Notes under the pieces: model-generated
Database searches by the model: none
Seen by the model: only the letters and a program-made list of their open reading frames with translations
What the model was told of the DNA's origin: nothing
Shown here: piece by piece, positions 1 through 7,400 of the stretch
Position numbering within the stretch: the first letter of the stretch is position 1
How the letters are laid out: every line of letters starts with the position of its first letter
NCBI GenBank assembly: GCA_031253985.1
Contig: JAIRVH010000123.1
Coordinates: 62,001 to 126,000 of the forward strand
DNA: 64,000 bases
Reading direction: 5' to 3'
Source of the DNA: Sphingobacterium sp.
GTDB lineage: Bacteria; Bacteroidota; Bacteroidia; Sphingobacteriales; Sphingobacteriaceae
Made by a program: the position numbers and the translations under genes

Positions 1-2
1 GT

Positions 3-1070
3 ATATTGACGGAAAGAACACAACGGATTAAAGATATTAAGATCAAAAATTACGTACTTGTTACTTCGGTACAAAAAACGCGTATGTTTATTAATGCAAT
101 TAATATCTTGCGCTGGGCATTAATTATCCTAATTGCCTTTATTATGCTGCCGATTGTCTTTAGTGTTTTCCCTTTTACACAGAGCTGGGCATCCAACCTC
201 ATTGGACTCTTCACAAAACCTTTGAAGACAGCAGTTCTGGCGATCTGGGACTATATTCCAAATCTGATTACTGTATTTGTCATACTAGTTGTCATGCGTT
301 ATGCCGTCCGGTTCGTAAAATACATATTCAGCGAAATCGACAAAGGGAAATTGGAGATTAATGGCTTTCATCGTGATTTTGCCATGCCAACTTTCACCAT
401 TGTGCGCTTTCTGCTTCAAGCTTTCACACTCGTGCTTATTTTCCCTTATTTACCCGGAGCCAATTCAGATATCTTTAAAGGAATATCCGTATTTATTGGC
501 GTCCTGTTTTCTTTAGGATCATCGTCTGCAATATCCAACATCATAGCTGGTTTAGTGATCACTTATATGCGCCCTTTTCGTATCGGGGATCGCATCACTA
601 TCGCTGATAAAACTGGGGTTGTTATTGAAAAGTCACCGCTGGTAACGCGACTTAGAACAATAAAAAATGAAGAAATCACCATCCCCAACTCGTCGGTACT
701 TTCCGGAAATACGGTCAATTATTCAACCTTCTCGGAAGACGGAATTTGTTTCCAGGTAGAATTAACAGTCGGTTATGAAGAACCTTGGCAGCGTATACAC
801 GAGTTGTTGCTAAACATACCGCCTCGAATAAAACGGGTAAACCTTAACCCAACACCTTTTGTCTTACAAAAAAAACTAGATGACTTTTATGTGTTGTATG
901 AACTCAATGTCTATATCGCTAAATCTGCAGAAATTGAACTGGCAAAATCAGAGATTTTTCAATCGATCCTGGATGACTTCTTAGCTGCGGGAATTGAAAT
1001 GAATGGGCCACATATATTTGCCAAAGTGGATCACGTCCAGCAATACAATCCAAAAATGAGCAAAAATTAG
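3..1070 (+). CDS. MscS-family mechanosensitive ion channel (5' end outside window)
   Basis: Inner-membrane channel that should open under membrane tension to release solutes after osmotic downshock. About 354 residues are visible. Hydrophobic segments lie near residues 34-57, 80-105 and 131-150. The pore-lining helix near 160-190 carries the small-residue run GSSSAISNIIAG, followed by RPFRIGDRI, where the MscS beta domain begins (residues 190-240, with TIPNSSVLSGNTVNYS). A soluble alpha/beta domain completes the protein. The frame is open to the left edge; the first usable codon is TTG at 6, so the true start is probably upstream and this entry is partial. The stop lies directly against a decayed acetyltransferase on the opposite strand. 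Family assignment is firm; the gating stimulus is inferred from the family. Confidence 0.9.
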   Translation: MLTERTQRIKDIKIKNYVLVTSVQKTRMFINAINILRWALIILIAFIMLPIVFSVFPFTQSWASNLIGLFTKPLKTAVLAIWDYIPNLITVFVILVVMRYAVRFVKYIFSEIDKGKLEINGFHRDFAMPTFTIVRFLLQAFTLVLIFPYLPGANSDIFKGISVFIGVLFSLGSSSAISNIIAGLVITYMRPFRIGDRITIADKTGVVIEKSPLVTRLRTIKNEEITIPNSSVLSGNTVNYSTFSEDGICFQVELTVGYEEPWQRIHELLLNIPPRIKRVNLNPTPFVLQKKLDDFYVLYELNVYIAKSAEIELAKSEIFQSILDDFLAAGIEMNGPHIFAKVDHVQQYNPKMSKN

Positions 1071-1071
1071 T

Positions 1072-1260
1072 CTGCATTAACCCGAACATCGCACATTTGG
1101 GATTTTCAAGCAAAGCTATCCATTCCTCATCACTGTAGGCAGATTCCTTCTGATAATTGCTCCCGAAAACCTCCGGAGTAGAAAATAATGCCTCTAGCCT
1201 GATCTTCTTATACGATTGCCAATCTTCTATTCCAAAATGTCTCAGCTCATAGTTTTCCAT
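1072..1260 (-). pseudogene. GNAT acetyltransferase remnant (N-terminal fragment only)
   Basis: From an ATG at 1260, the minus strand encodes about 58 residues that read like the N-terminus of a GNAT N-acetyltransferase (MENYELRHFGIEDWQSYKKI, then RLEAL and TPEVFGS, and a segment ending NPKCAMFGL). At that point a real GNAT would continue into its acetyl-CoA-binding core. Here the frame instead runs into the antisense of the MscS gene and the similarity ends near 1085. The acetyl-CoA motif (R/Q-x-x-G-x-G/A) and the whole C-terminal half are absent. I read it as a gene cut by a deletion that joined it to the MscS 3' end. The family call rests on the N-terminal pattern only. Confidence 0.6.
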
Positions 1261-1374
1261 ATGCAACAAATTACGTGATCTTTTAACGTAAATATAGTTA
1301 AGAAAGCACAACATACTGCCACTGGACTATCTGCTTTATTCAATTTGGACTAGCTTTCTCCAAGCTATTGGCCG

Positions 1375-1382
1375 TAATTTTG
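1375..1382 (+). promoter_or_regulatory. Candidate Bacteroidota -7 promoter element
   Basis: TAATTTTG matches the TAnnTTTG -7 consensus of Bacteroidota and lies 26 bases before the paiB start codon. It would serve the paiB-paiA-yggS-amidotransferase operon. I could not place a convincing -33 element. Confidence 0.45.
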
Positions 1383-1408
1383 AACTAAATCAAGAAATAG
1401 TTATTTGC

Positions 1409-2023
1409 ATGTATGTACCCAAACATTTCCAATTCGAAGGCTACGCCGAGAAGATTGCATTTATGCAACAATATAGCTTTGCGGCCATCGTATCGATAAA
1501 AAATGGCATTCCGATAGCAACACAACTTCCCTTCCATATCCGTATGGACAAAGACCAGCTGATTTTGACATCACACTTCGCCCGCGCCAACGAACAAGCA
1601 GATTATATCGAAAATTCACCATCACTGGTTATATTCTCCGAACCTCATGCCTATATTTCTCCGCAGCACTACGACAAAGTGGAAAGCGTGCCAACCTGGG
1701 ATTACATCGCAGTACATGCCTATGGTCTTGCATCAATCCTAACAGACGAACAGGCAAAAAACAAAGTATTGGAGCAGATGATCCTCAGTTATGATGAAGC
1801 CTATCTGACACAATGGAATGAGCTCTCCGATCGATTTAAAAGTGGAATGATGCGGGGTATTGTCGCATTTGAACTTGTCGTGACGGATTTGCAGGGACAA
1901 AAAAAATTAAGTCAAAATAAAAGCGAAACAGAAAGACAGCGGATCAGTGATTTTTTGGAAAATAGCAATAGAACGCACGAACGCGATATTGCAGCATCGA
2001 TGAAAAATCAATCCCACGAATGA
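1409..2023 (+). CDS. paiB: PaiB family FMN-binding negative transcriptional regulator
   Basis: A 204-residue protein beginning MYVPKHF, the usual start of PaiB proteins. PaiB is a split-barrel, FMN-binding-like protein; in Bacillus subtilis it acts with PaiA on sporulation and degradative enzymes. The central segment (FSEPHAYISPQHYDKV, then VPTWDYIAVHAYG) is the conserved PaiB signature. It starts the operon and is followed after 7 bases by a PaiA homologue, which strongly supports the assignment. The order here is paiB-paiA, reversed relative to B. subtilis paiAB. The C-terminal 30 residues are charged and probably disordered. A flavin or regulatory role in this organism is inferred from the family. 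Confidence 0.9.
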   Translation: MYVPKHFQFEGYAEKIAFMQQYSFAAIVSIKNGIPIATQLPFHIRMDKDQLILTSHFARANEQADYIENSPSLVIFSEPHAYISPQHYDKVESVPTWDYIAVHAYGLASILTDEQAKNKVLEQMILSYDEAYLTQWNELSDRFKSGMMRGIVAFELVVTDLQGQKKLSQNKSETERQRISDFLENSNRTHERDIAASMKNQSHE

Positions 2024-2030
2024 ATAAAAA

Positions 2031-2561
2031 ATGAAAAAAAATAACATCGACATCAACATCACAAAAGTAAAACTAACTGATATTGACCTTCTGCAGGAAA
2101 TAGGAAAAAAAACCTTTGTCCAAACTTTTTCGGATACGAATACCGAAGACAATATGAAGGCTTATTTGGCAGAAGGTTTTTCAAGGGAAAAATTATTGTC
2201 TGAACTCTGTAACGACGAATCGGAATTTTACTTTGCCGCAGCGGAAAATAAGATTGTCGGTTATCTGAAAGTAAATACGGGCCAGGCCCAGACCGAACAG
2301 CAATCCTCACAAGCGCTAGAAATTGAACGTATCTATGTATTACAGGAATTTCATGGAAGAAAAGTAGGACAATTATTGTATGAAAAAGCACTCAGTCTAG
2401 CACAGTTGAAAGAAGCCTCATTTGTTTGGTTGGGTGTCTGGGAGAAGAATCTGCGCGCAATTAATTTCTATCAGAAAAATGGTTTTGTCGCATTTGATCA
2501 ACATATTTTTCAATTAGGTGATGATAAGCAAACAGATGTCCTGATGAAAAAAATAATATAG
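2031..2561 (+). CDS. paiA: PaiA-like GNAT N-acetyltransferase
   Basis: A 176-residue GNAT acetyltransferase. The B. subtilis PaiA family acetylates spermidine/spermine, using acetyl-CoA in the cytoplasm. The body follows PaiA closely: ENMKAYLAEGFS near residues 41-52, then ALEIERIYVLQEFHGRKVGQ (beta4 and the acetyl-CoA loop, about residues 94-113), and VWLGVWEKNLRAINFYQKNG (about 131-150), the GNAT motif B. The length matches the family. It sits 7 bases after paiB and 7 bases before yggS, so the three are probably cotranscribed. Polyamine as the substrate is an inference from the PaiA family, not visible in the sequence. Confidence 0.9.
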   Translation: MKKNNIDINITKVKLTDIDLLQEIGKKTFVQTFSDTNTEDNMKAYLAEGFSREKLLSELCNDESEFYFAAAENKIVGYLKVNTGQAQTEQQSSQALEIERIYVLQEFHGRKVGQLLYEKALSLAQLKEASFVWLGVWEKNLRAINFYQKNGFVAFDQHIFQLGDDKQTDVLMKKII

Positions 2562-2568
2562 CCCCACC

Positions 2569-3300
2569 ATGAATGAGACGATTACAGAAAATATACACAT
2601 AATTCAAAAGCGTATAGACAAAGCCTGCAAAGCAAATAACCGAGATCCAAAGGACGTAAAATTATTGCTGGCAACCAAAACCGTTCCCGCTGAACGTATT
2701 GAAATCGCATTGCTTGCAGGACAAACATTGATTGCCGAGAATAAAGTACAGGAACTAAAAGACAAATTTGAATATTTAACCACCATTCCCCATGTTAATC
2801 ATTTTATTGGACATCTGCAAACCAATAAAATCAAAGATATCCTTAAATACAATGTATCCTGCATTCATTCGGTAGACCGTTTCGATCTTGCCGAAAAATT
2901 GCATCAGCGACTTTTAAAGGAAAATAAAAGCATGGAAGTGCTTATTCAGGTAAACACCTCTTTTGAAGACAGTAAATACGGAGCTTCACCCACGGAGGTG
3001 CTTGACCTGGTTCGACAAATCGCCACATTAAACACGCTGCAGATTAAAGGGTTGATGACAATAGGTATCCTGAGTGCTGAAGCCAAAAAAGTACGCCAGT
3101 GCTTCCAATTGCTCAAACATATTCAACAAGAAATCATAGCTTTACATATCCCTCAGGTATCGATGGAAGAATTGTCAATGGGCATGAGCGGCGATTTAGA
3201 AATAGCAATAGCGGAAGGCGCAACAATTGTCAGGGTAGGCACGGCAATTTTTGGGCAGCGTCCGACGCCAGACAGTTATTATTGGAATGAGCACATTTAA
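2569..3300 (+). CDS. yggS: YggS/PLPBP family pyridoxal-phosphate homeostasis protein
   Basis: A 243-residue single-domain PLP-binding protein of the YggS/PROSC family, a TIM-barrel related to alanine racemase with no known catalytic activity; it buffers cytoplasmic PLP and affects amino/keto acid balance. The PLP lysine is K37 in LLLATKTVP. Other family marks are NKVQEL (residues 58-63), HFIGHLQTNKIKDI (77-90), LSMGMSGDLEIAI (near 205) and VRVGTAIFGQRP at the C-terminus, which binds the phosphate. It is third in the paiB-paiA operon. Its 3' end overlaps the longest possible reading of the next gene, although the likelier start of that gene lies 10 bases downstream. Confidence 0.95.
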   Translation: MNETITENIHIIQKRIDKACKANNRDPKDVKLLLATKTVPAERIEIALLAGQTLIAENKVQELKDKFEYLTTIPHVNHFIGHLQTNKIKDILKYNVSCIHSVDRFDLAEKLHQRLLKENKSMEVLIQVNTSFEDSKYGASPTEVLDLVRQIATLNTLQIKGLMTIGILSAEAKKVRQCFQLLKHIQQEIIALHIPQVSMEELSMGMSGDLEIAIAEGATIVRVGTAIFGQRPTPDSYYWNEHI

Positions 3301-3310
3301 CGTAAAAAAG

Positions 3311-4057
3311 ATGCATATACATTTTATACAGCACGAAGTTTTTGAGGCTCCCGGAGCTTATTTGCATTGGGCAGAAAAGCGCCAGCATAAGATTACTTTT
3401 TCCCACGTGTACCGGCACGATCATCTTCCAAAAGAAATCGATTCCATCGACTTTTTGATCGTTATGGGCGGACCACAAAGTCCAGATTCATCCCAAACCG
3501 AATACCATTATTTTGACGCGAAGTCCGAAATTGCGCTTATCCGGCAATGCATTATTGCCGGCAAAGCTGTTGTGGGGGTCTGCTTGGGGGCTCAATTGAT
3601 TGGCGAGGCACTCGCCGCACCCTATGCGCACAGCCCGGAAAAAGAGATTGGAGTCTTCCCGATCACGCTTACGACGGAAGGGATGAAAGACATCAAAATA
3701 GCGGATTTTGGCAATAAATTGCAGGTCGGACATTGGCACAATGATATGCCCGGACTAACAGACGAAAGTAAAATATTAGCACACAGCGCAGGCTGCCCCA
3801 GACAAATAGTGCGCTATGCAAATCTCGTATACGGATTTCAATGCCATATGGAATTCACGCCAGAGGTTGTCTCCCTTTTGATCGATTCCGAAACAGATCT
3901 TCCGCTCCAAAGCCGAACGCATCAATTTGTACAATCAGCTGATGAAATTCAAGGGTACGATTATGAAGAAATGAACAGCAAGCTTCATGTTTTTCTAGAT
4001 TTACTAGAATCCGCATATGTTGAAACCTTAATAAAACCAGCAAGTGCATGTTCCTAA
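3311..4057 (+). CDS. Class I glutamine amidotransferase-like protein
   Basis: A 248-residue GATase1 protein. This fold takes the amide nitrogen from glutamine, using a Cys-His-Glu triad. All three residues are present: C91 in GVCLGAQLIG, H179 and E181 in GFQCHMEF. The oxyanion-side motif MGGP is at residues 52-55. I chose ATG 3311 because homologues start with the same MxIHFIQHE segment; in-frame starts at 3251 and 3287 would add 20 or 8 unusual residues. Single-domain proteins of this kind are often annotated as GMP synthase-like, but no synthetase domain is present and the acceptor is unknown. It is last in the paiB operon. Confidence 0.85.
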   Translation: MHIHFIQHEVFEAPGAYLHWAEKRQHKITFSHVYRHDHLPKEIDSIDFLIVMGGPQSPDSSQTEYHYFDAKSEIALIRQCIIAGKAVVGVCLGAQLIGEALAAPYAHSPEKEIGVFPITLTTEGMKDIKIADFGNKLQVGHWHNDMPGLTDESKILAHSAGCPRQIVRYANLVYGFQCHMEFTPEVVSLLIDSETDLPLQSRTHQFVQSADEIQGYDYEEMNSKLHVFLDLLESAYVETLIKPASACS

Positions 4058-4106
4058 AGCAGCTGTTAAAATTCGCATAGTTAATTCATTAATCAGATAA
4101 AAACAG

Positions 4107-4114
4107 TAGCTTTG
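4107..4114 (+). promoter_or_regulatory. Candidate -7 promoter element
   Basis: TAGCTTTG fits TAnnTTTG and lies 23 bases before the start of the small lipoprotein at 4138. Confidence 0.4.
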
Positions 4115-4137
4115 GTTATAACGAAAAAAAACTATTG

Positions 4138-4461
4138 ATGGACCTTAAGCGCAGTCGACTTTTAAAATTGGGCTACCTTCTTTTTTTGGGGCTACTTCTA
4201 TTTTCTTGCATTTCCAAAAAAGAAAACAAAGATCTGATCTGGTATCAGCACCAGGTTATTGAACAGGTTGTACGGGAAAATGACTCCACCTACAGGGTGC
4301 AGATCGGTATTATGGCAGCGTCATTCTGGTTAGATAATAAAAATGGTCAATTGAGCAGCGAATTAACTCTACTGCAACAGAGTCTCACCCAACGCAACAA
4401 GCTGAACGTCGCCGTTCAGCAAGGTACCAACAAAATCATTCGCGTTACAAAATCCGAGTAA
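4138..4461 (+). CDS. Small lipoprotein of unknown function
   Basis: A 107-residue protein starting at ATG 4138 (a TTG three bases earlier is possible). Basic residues are followed by a hydrophobic stretch and the lipobox LLFSC, so the Cys near residue 23 should be lipidated after signal peptidase II cleavage. The mature part is about 85 residues, polar, with no motif I recognise. It has its own promoter-like element and ends ahead of a 156-base spacer. It was probably kept as a stand-alone gene; no function can be assigned. Confidence 0.75.
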   Translation: MDLKRSRLLKLGYLLFLGLLLFSCISKKENKDLIWYQHQVIEQVVRENDSTYRVQIGIMAASFWLDNKNGQLSSELTLLQQSLTQRNKLNVAVQQGTNKIIRVTKSE

Positions 4462-4617
4462 AACAATTTTTTACCAAAGGCAACACAAATGATTTTGGTA
4501 CCCACCACTTCAATTTTTATTTTAATACTTTCACACCTGTTCCACACAGACATGACGTCCCAAGCTATTTCATCTGTAATATATATTCAATGAAGTCTTT
4601 GCAGACAAAACTATAAA

Positions 4618-4908
4618 TTAAGCGAGTTTATTCATTAATAAAATTTGAGGGGCCTCCTGCAGTTTTTCTCCAGCAACTTTTCCAAATTCCACAATATAAG
4701 ATTGTTGATTATGCGCATCCAGTCCAGCCTGGTCTTTCCAGATTTCATAAAAGATAAACTGGTTCTCATCATCATTCACCTGGTGCAGATCGTATTGTAT
4801 ACAAGCTTCTTCTTTTCTACTTGCTTCAACCATCTGTAGCAACAATGCCAATACCTCTTCGCGATGCGAAGGAACTGCTTTTAAAATTGCTGTTAAATAT
4901 ACTTTCAT
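4618..4908 (-). CDS. Antibiotic biosynthesis monooxygenase domain protein (YgiN-like quinol monooxygenase)
   Basis: A 96-residue ferredoxin-like alpha+beta barrel protein of the ABM family. Family features are the first strand (MKVYLTAILKAVP), EASRKEEACIQYDLHQVND (residues 29-47), then FIFYEIWKDQAGLDAHNQQ (51-69). E. coli YgiN, a member of this family, oxidises quinols without a cofactor. The gene lies 82 bases downstream of an mdaB homologue on the same strand; E. coli has the same neighbours, where MdaB and YgiN are proposed to form a quinone redox cycle. That context makes quinol oxidation the best guess, but the catalytic assignment is inferred. Confidence 0.85.
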   Translation of the reverse strand: MKVYLTAILKAVPSHREEVLALLLQMVEASRKEEACIQYDLHQVNDDENQFIFYEIWKDQAGLDAHNQQSYIVEFGKVAGEKLQEAPQILLMNKLA

Positions 4909-4990
4909 CGTTTTGATTTTGTTTTGGTAATAGTTGCTGTAATAATAAGAATAAAGCCATGAATAAGCACTATTCCCTTTCGTTTAATTT

Positions 4991-5602
4991 TTAATTCCAG
5001 GTAGTTTCCAGTTGAAACACTTCTTCCAGATATTGTTTATACGCTTTCTCGTAGTTAGCAACACGCTCCGGTGATGCACCTTTCTCCATGTCATGAAAAT
5101 GGAAACTGCCTATGCGCTCCAACCCGGCAAACTGATTCATCTTATGAAAACCAAATAAAACTCCTTCATCAACAGAATGCTGATCGAAAAATTCATTTTT
5201 TAGTGTAAATGCGGTGTCAGGCGCATTCCAGCTTGAGGTTACCATATATTTTTTACCTTGCATCAAACCTCCCGTACCATAGTTAATTGCCGGATTCGTA
5301 CGTGAACGGCCATCACTTTTATAGATACCATTGTTGTGCCCTGCCGTAAAGACTTCATCGATATAGAGCTTTAGGCGATTGGGAACCTGAAACCACCACA
5401 CCGGAAAATGATAAACAATAATATCTGCCCATTTAAAGTTTTCAACTTCCGCCATTGGCTCAAAATCATCATTGATATTGGTAACCCGTGTTTCGAATCC
5501 ATTTCCTGCCAGTGTTTCGACAGTCCAATTTGTTATTGTGGTATTAAACGAACCACCTGAGTGAGCGAAGTTCTGTCCGCCATTGATAATAAATATATTC
5601 AT
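4991..5602 (-). CDS. mdaB: NAD(P)H-dependent quinone oxidoreductase, MdaB type
   Basis: A 203-residue flavodoxin-fold, FAD-dependent quinone reductase that should reduce quinones by two electrons in the cytoplasm. It follows MdaB along its length: MNIFIINGGQNFAHSGGSFN (residues 1-20, flavin phosphate loop), WADIIVYHFPVWWFQVPNRL (about 63-82), YIDEVFTAGHNNGIY, YGTGGLMQGKKYMVTSSWNA (about 119-138) and GFHKMNQFAG. I set the start at ATG 5602, which gives the canonical N-terminus; a longer reading to 5629 adds nine residues. It is probably cotranscribed with the YgiN-like gene downstream and is divergent from a LysR gene that is its likely regulator. Confidence 0.92.
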   Translation of the reverse strand: MNIFIINGGQNFAHSGGSFNTTITNWTVETLAGNGFETRVTNINDDFEPMAEVENFKWADIIVYHFPVWWFQVPNRLKLYIDEVFTAGHNNGIYKSDGRSRTNPAINYGTGGLMQGKKYMVTSSWNAPDTAFTLKNEFFDQHSVDEGVLFGFHKMNQFAGLERIGSFHFHDMEKGASPERVANYEKAYKQYLEEVFQLETTWN

Positions 5603-5653
5603 TTCTATAATTTTTCTTATTGACAACACAAATTTCTATCATATTTTTAAATC

Positions 5654-5683
5654 ATACAAATAATTTAAATTGTACATTTGTAT
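5654..5683. promoter_or_regulatory. Candidate LysR operator overlapping a -7 promoter element
   Basis: In the 97-base spacer between mdaB and the LysR gene, ATACAAAT (5654-5661) and ATTTGTAT (5676-5683) form perfect 8-bp inverted arms, with a third half-site TTGTA at 5670-5674. TACATTTG (5673-5680) also fits the TAnnTTTG -7 element for the LysR gene, 19 bases before its ATG. An AT-rich inverted repeat overlapping the regulator's own promoter is the usual arrangement for LysR autorepression and divergent control. Binding is inferred. Confidence 0.45.
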
Positions 5684-5699
5684 CATAAAAATAATAACT

Positions 5700-6596
5700 A
5701 TGAAATGGAACTTAGAATGGCTGCGAACATTTAAGGCGATCTATGAAACGGGAACACTTTCAGCTGCTGCGCAGGAATTATTCATCTCTCAGCCTGGTGT
5801 AAGCCTGCATCTAAATTCGCTCGAAGCATTTACTGGGCATAAACTTTTCGATCGTTCCGCACGAAAAATGGTACCGACCGAAAAGGGAAAAATCTTATAT
5901 AATTATATTATTGATCCACTAAAGAAACTGGAAACCGGCGAGCAACATTTCCATAAACGCGCTTTGGACGAACGTGCTACAATTAGCATCGGCATGTGCT
6001 TTGAGACCTTTCAATATACGCTTGAAGAACATATTGCCCAGCTTCCCTTCAATCTGATCATCAAATTTGGGGAATATCCGCAGATGCAGCAGGATCTCGA
6101 CAACGGTTTGCTGGACCTCATTATAACTCCTCAAAAAGGGAACCAGCAGAATCTCCAGTATGAAGCTTTTTCAAAAGAACGTATTGTCCTGATTGCTGGT
6201 TGTCAGACCGACACTTCCGAGCTAGAGAAACTCTTGGCGGGCAACAAGATTAAGGAAGCAGCTCAGCTGCTGAAAAAACAATTGTGGTATAGTACTGCCG
6301 CCGATATGGATCATTTAAAAAACTATTGGTCAACACACTTTGGTGAGCATCCTGACTTCAGTCCCAATTATATCGTTCCCAATATAAGCTCTATTATACG
6401 CTGTCTGAGTAACAATACAGGCTTTTCTATTGTGCCCGACTTCCTTTGTGCCGAAGCAATTGCCTCCGGAAAAATTAAACTGATCTGGGAAGGAACTTCC
6501 CCCGTAGAAAATATACTTTACTTTGGAACGAGAAAGAAAACCATGTACCAAGAGGAAATTATTCAGTTAGAGACACTGCTAAAAGAGAAATGGTAA
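5700..6596 (+). CDS. LysR-family transcriptional regulator
   Basis: A 298-residue LysR regulator starting at ATG 5700. The N-terminal winged helix-turn-helix covers residues 1-60 (WLRTFKAIYETGTLSAAAQE, then SQPGVSLHLNSLE). The periplasmic-binding-like effector domain covers about 90-295. The effector-binding residues cannot be read from sequence alone. It is divergent from the mdaB/YgiN-like pair with an inverted repeat between them, so it probably controls quinone stress genes and itself. The ligand is unknown. Confidence 0.92.
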   Translation: MKWNLEWLRTFKAIYETGTLSAAAQELFISQPGVSLHLNSLEAFTGHKLFDRSARKMVPTEKGKILYNYIIDPLKKLETGEQHFHKRALDERATISIGMCFETFQYTLEEHIAQLPFNLIIKFGEYPQMQQDLDNGLLDLIITPQKGNQQNLQYEAFSKERIVLIAGCQTDTSELEKLLAGNKIKEAAQLLKKQLWYSTAADMDHLKNYWSTHFGEHPDFSPNYIVPNISSIIRCLSNNTGFSIVPDFLCAEAIASGKIKLIWEGTSPVENILYFGTRKKTMYQEEIIQLETLLKEKW

Positions 6597-6632
6597 ATCA
6601 ACGGGCGGCTTGATTTAATAGCCCCGTGTTTG

Positions 6633-7202
6633 TCACTGGTGAAGCATTTTACTCAGAAATTCAGGCGTTACACCAATATAGGCAGCCACTTGTTTTTGCG
6701 GCAGGCAGTCGATCAATGTAGGATAGCGTGCGCAGAACTTTTCATAACGTTCCTTGGCAGCTAAACGGAGATTCTCCATCGATCGGCTTTGATAATAAAC
6801 CAGTGCATTTTCGGCGAGTATCCGAAAATAAACATTCAGTTTCGGAATCTCCTGGTATAGCAAGTTTAGATCCGTTTTGGAGATCATCCATAGGTCCGAT
6901 TCAAACACCGCATCAATGTATAGGTTTCCGGGCTTGCCAGTCACCAGACTATACATGTCGCCAATCCACCAACCCTTTGGAGCAAACTGCTGAATATATT
7001 GAAATCCATTCTCATCCACACAGTAACTTCTTAGACAGCCAGAAGCAACGAAGATAGCGTACCTGCTTAAATCTCCTTCCAATAGCAAATATTGTTTCTT
7101 CTTCACTTTCTTAGACTTCAGCACCGACAATAGGCGTGCGATTTCGTCTTCAGTAAGTTTGATCTCTTTCTGGATACTGTCTAACAATAACTGCTGGTCC
7201 AT
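6633..7202 (-). CDS. Crp/Fnr-family transcriptional regulator
   Basis: A 189-residue regulator starting at ATG 7202. An N-terminal cyclic-nucleotide-binding-like beta barrel (residues 25-115, with YLLLEGDLSRYAIFVASGCL) is followed by a dimerisation helix and a C-terminal helix-turn-helix (PQKQVAAYIGVTPEFLSKML). The DNA-binding part is the short form common in Bacteroidota Crp-like proteins. The barrel lacks the Fnr cysteine cluster, and I do not see the full cAMP-binding signature, so the ligand is unknown. The stop is 36 bases from the LysR stop, in convergent orientation. No target is evident. Confidence 0.88.
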   Translation of the reverse strand: MDQQLLLDSIQKEIKLTEDEIARLLSVLKSKKVKKKQYLLLEGDLSRYAIFVASGCLRSYCVDENGFQYIQQFAPKGWWIGDMYSLVTGKPGNLYIDAVFESDLWMISKTDLNLLYQEIPKLNVYFRILAENALVYYQSRSMENLRLAAKERYEKFCARYPTLIDCLPQKQVAAYIGVTPEFLSKMLHQ

Positions 7203-7223
7203 AAATTTATATATGATACACAA

Positions 7224-7231
7224 CAAACATA
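7224..7231 (-). promoter_or_regulatory. Candidate -7 promoter element for the Crp/Fnr gene
   Basis: The minus strand reads TATGTTTG, matching TAnnTTTG, 21 bases before the Crp/Fnr ATG at 7202. Confidence 0.4.
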
Positions 7232-7400
7232 AAGAAATTGATTCTTGTATCCAAACTATTGCCTCTCCGAAAAATCAGTCTCATCTCTACTGGAGCTTCA
7301 ACCTGCGCCCTATTTTGAGCAACCTTGGAACCTTATACAAATGGCGTCTTTTCTACGAAATAAAACAAGTGATATTCCGTAGAAAGGACGTGCAATTTGT

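Noticed and set aside
919..1314. Full 131-residue ORF on the minus strand as an intact gene
   Set aside because: Only the part from 1260 down to about 1085 looks like a GNAT; the rest is antisense to the MscS gene. Annotated as a remnant instead.
3251..3310. Longer N-terminus of the glutamine amidotransferase
   Set aside because: Adds residues antisense to nothing but inside the yggS 3' end; homologues start at the MHIHF position (3311).
4472..4500. TACCAAA/TTTGGTA hairpin after the small lipoprotein
   Set aside because: Seven-bp AT-rich stem with a 15-base loop and no T-run on either strand; too weak to call a terminator.
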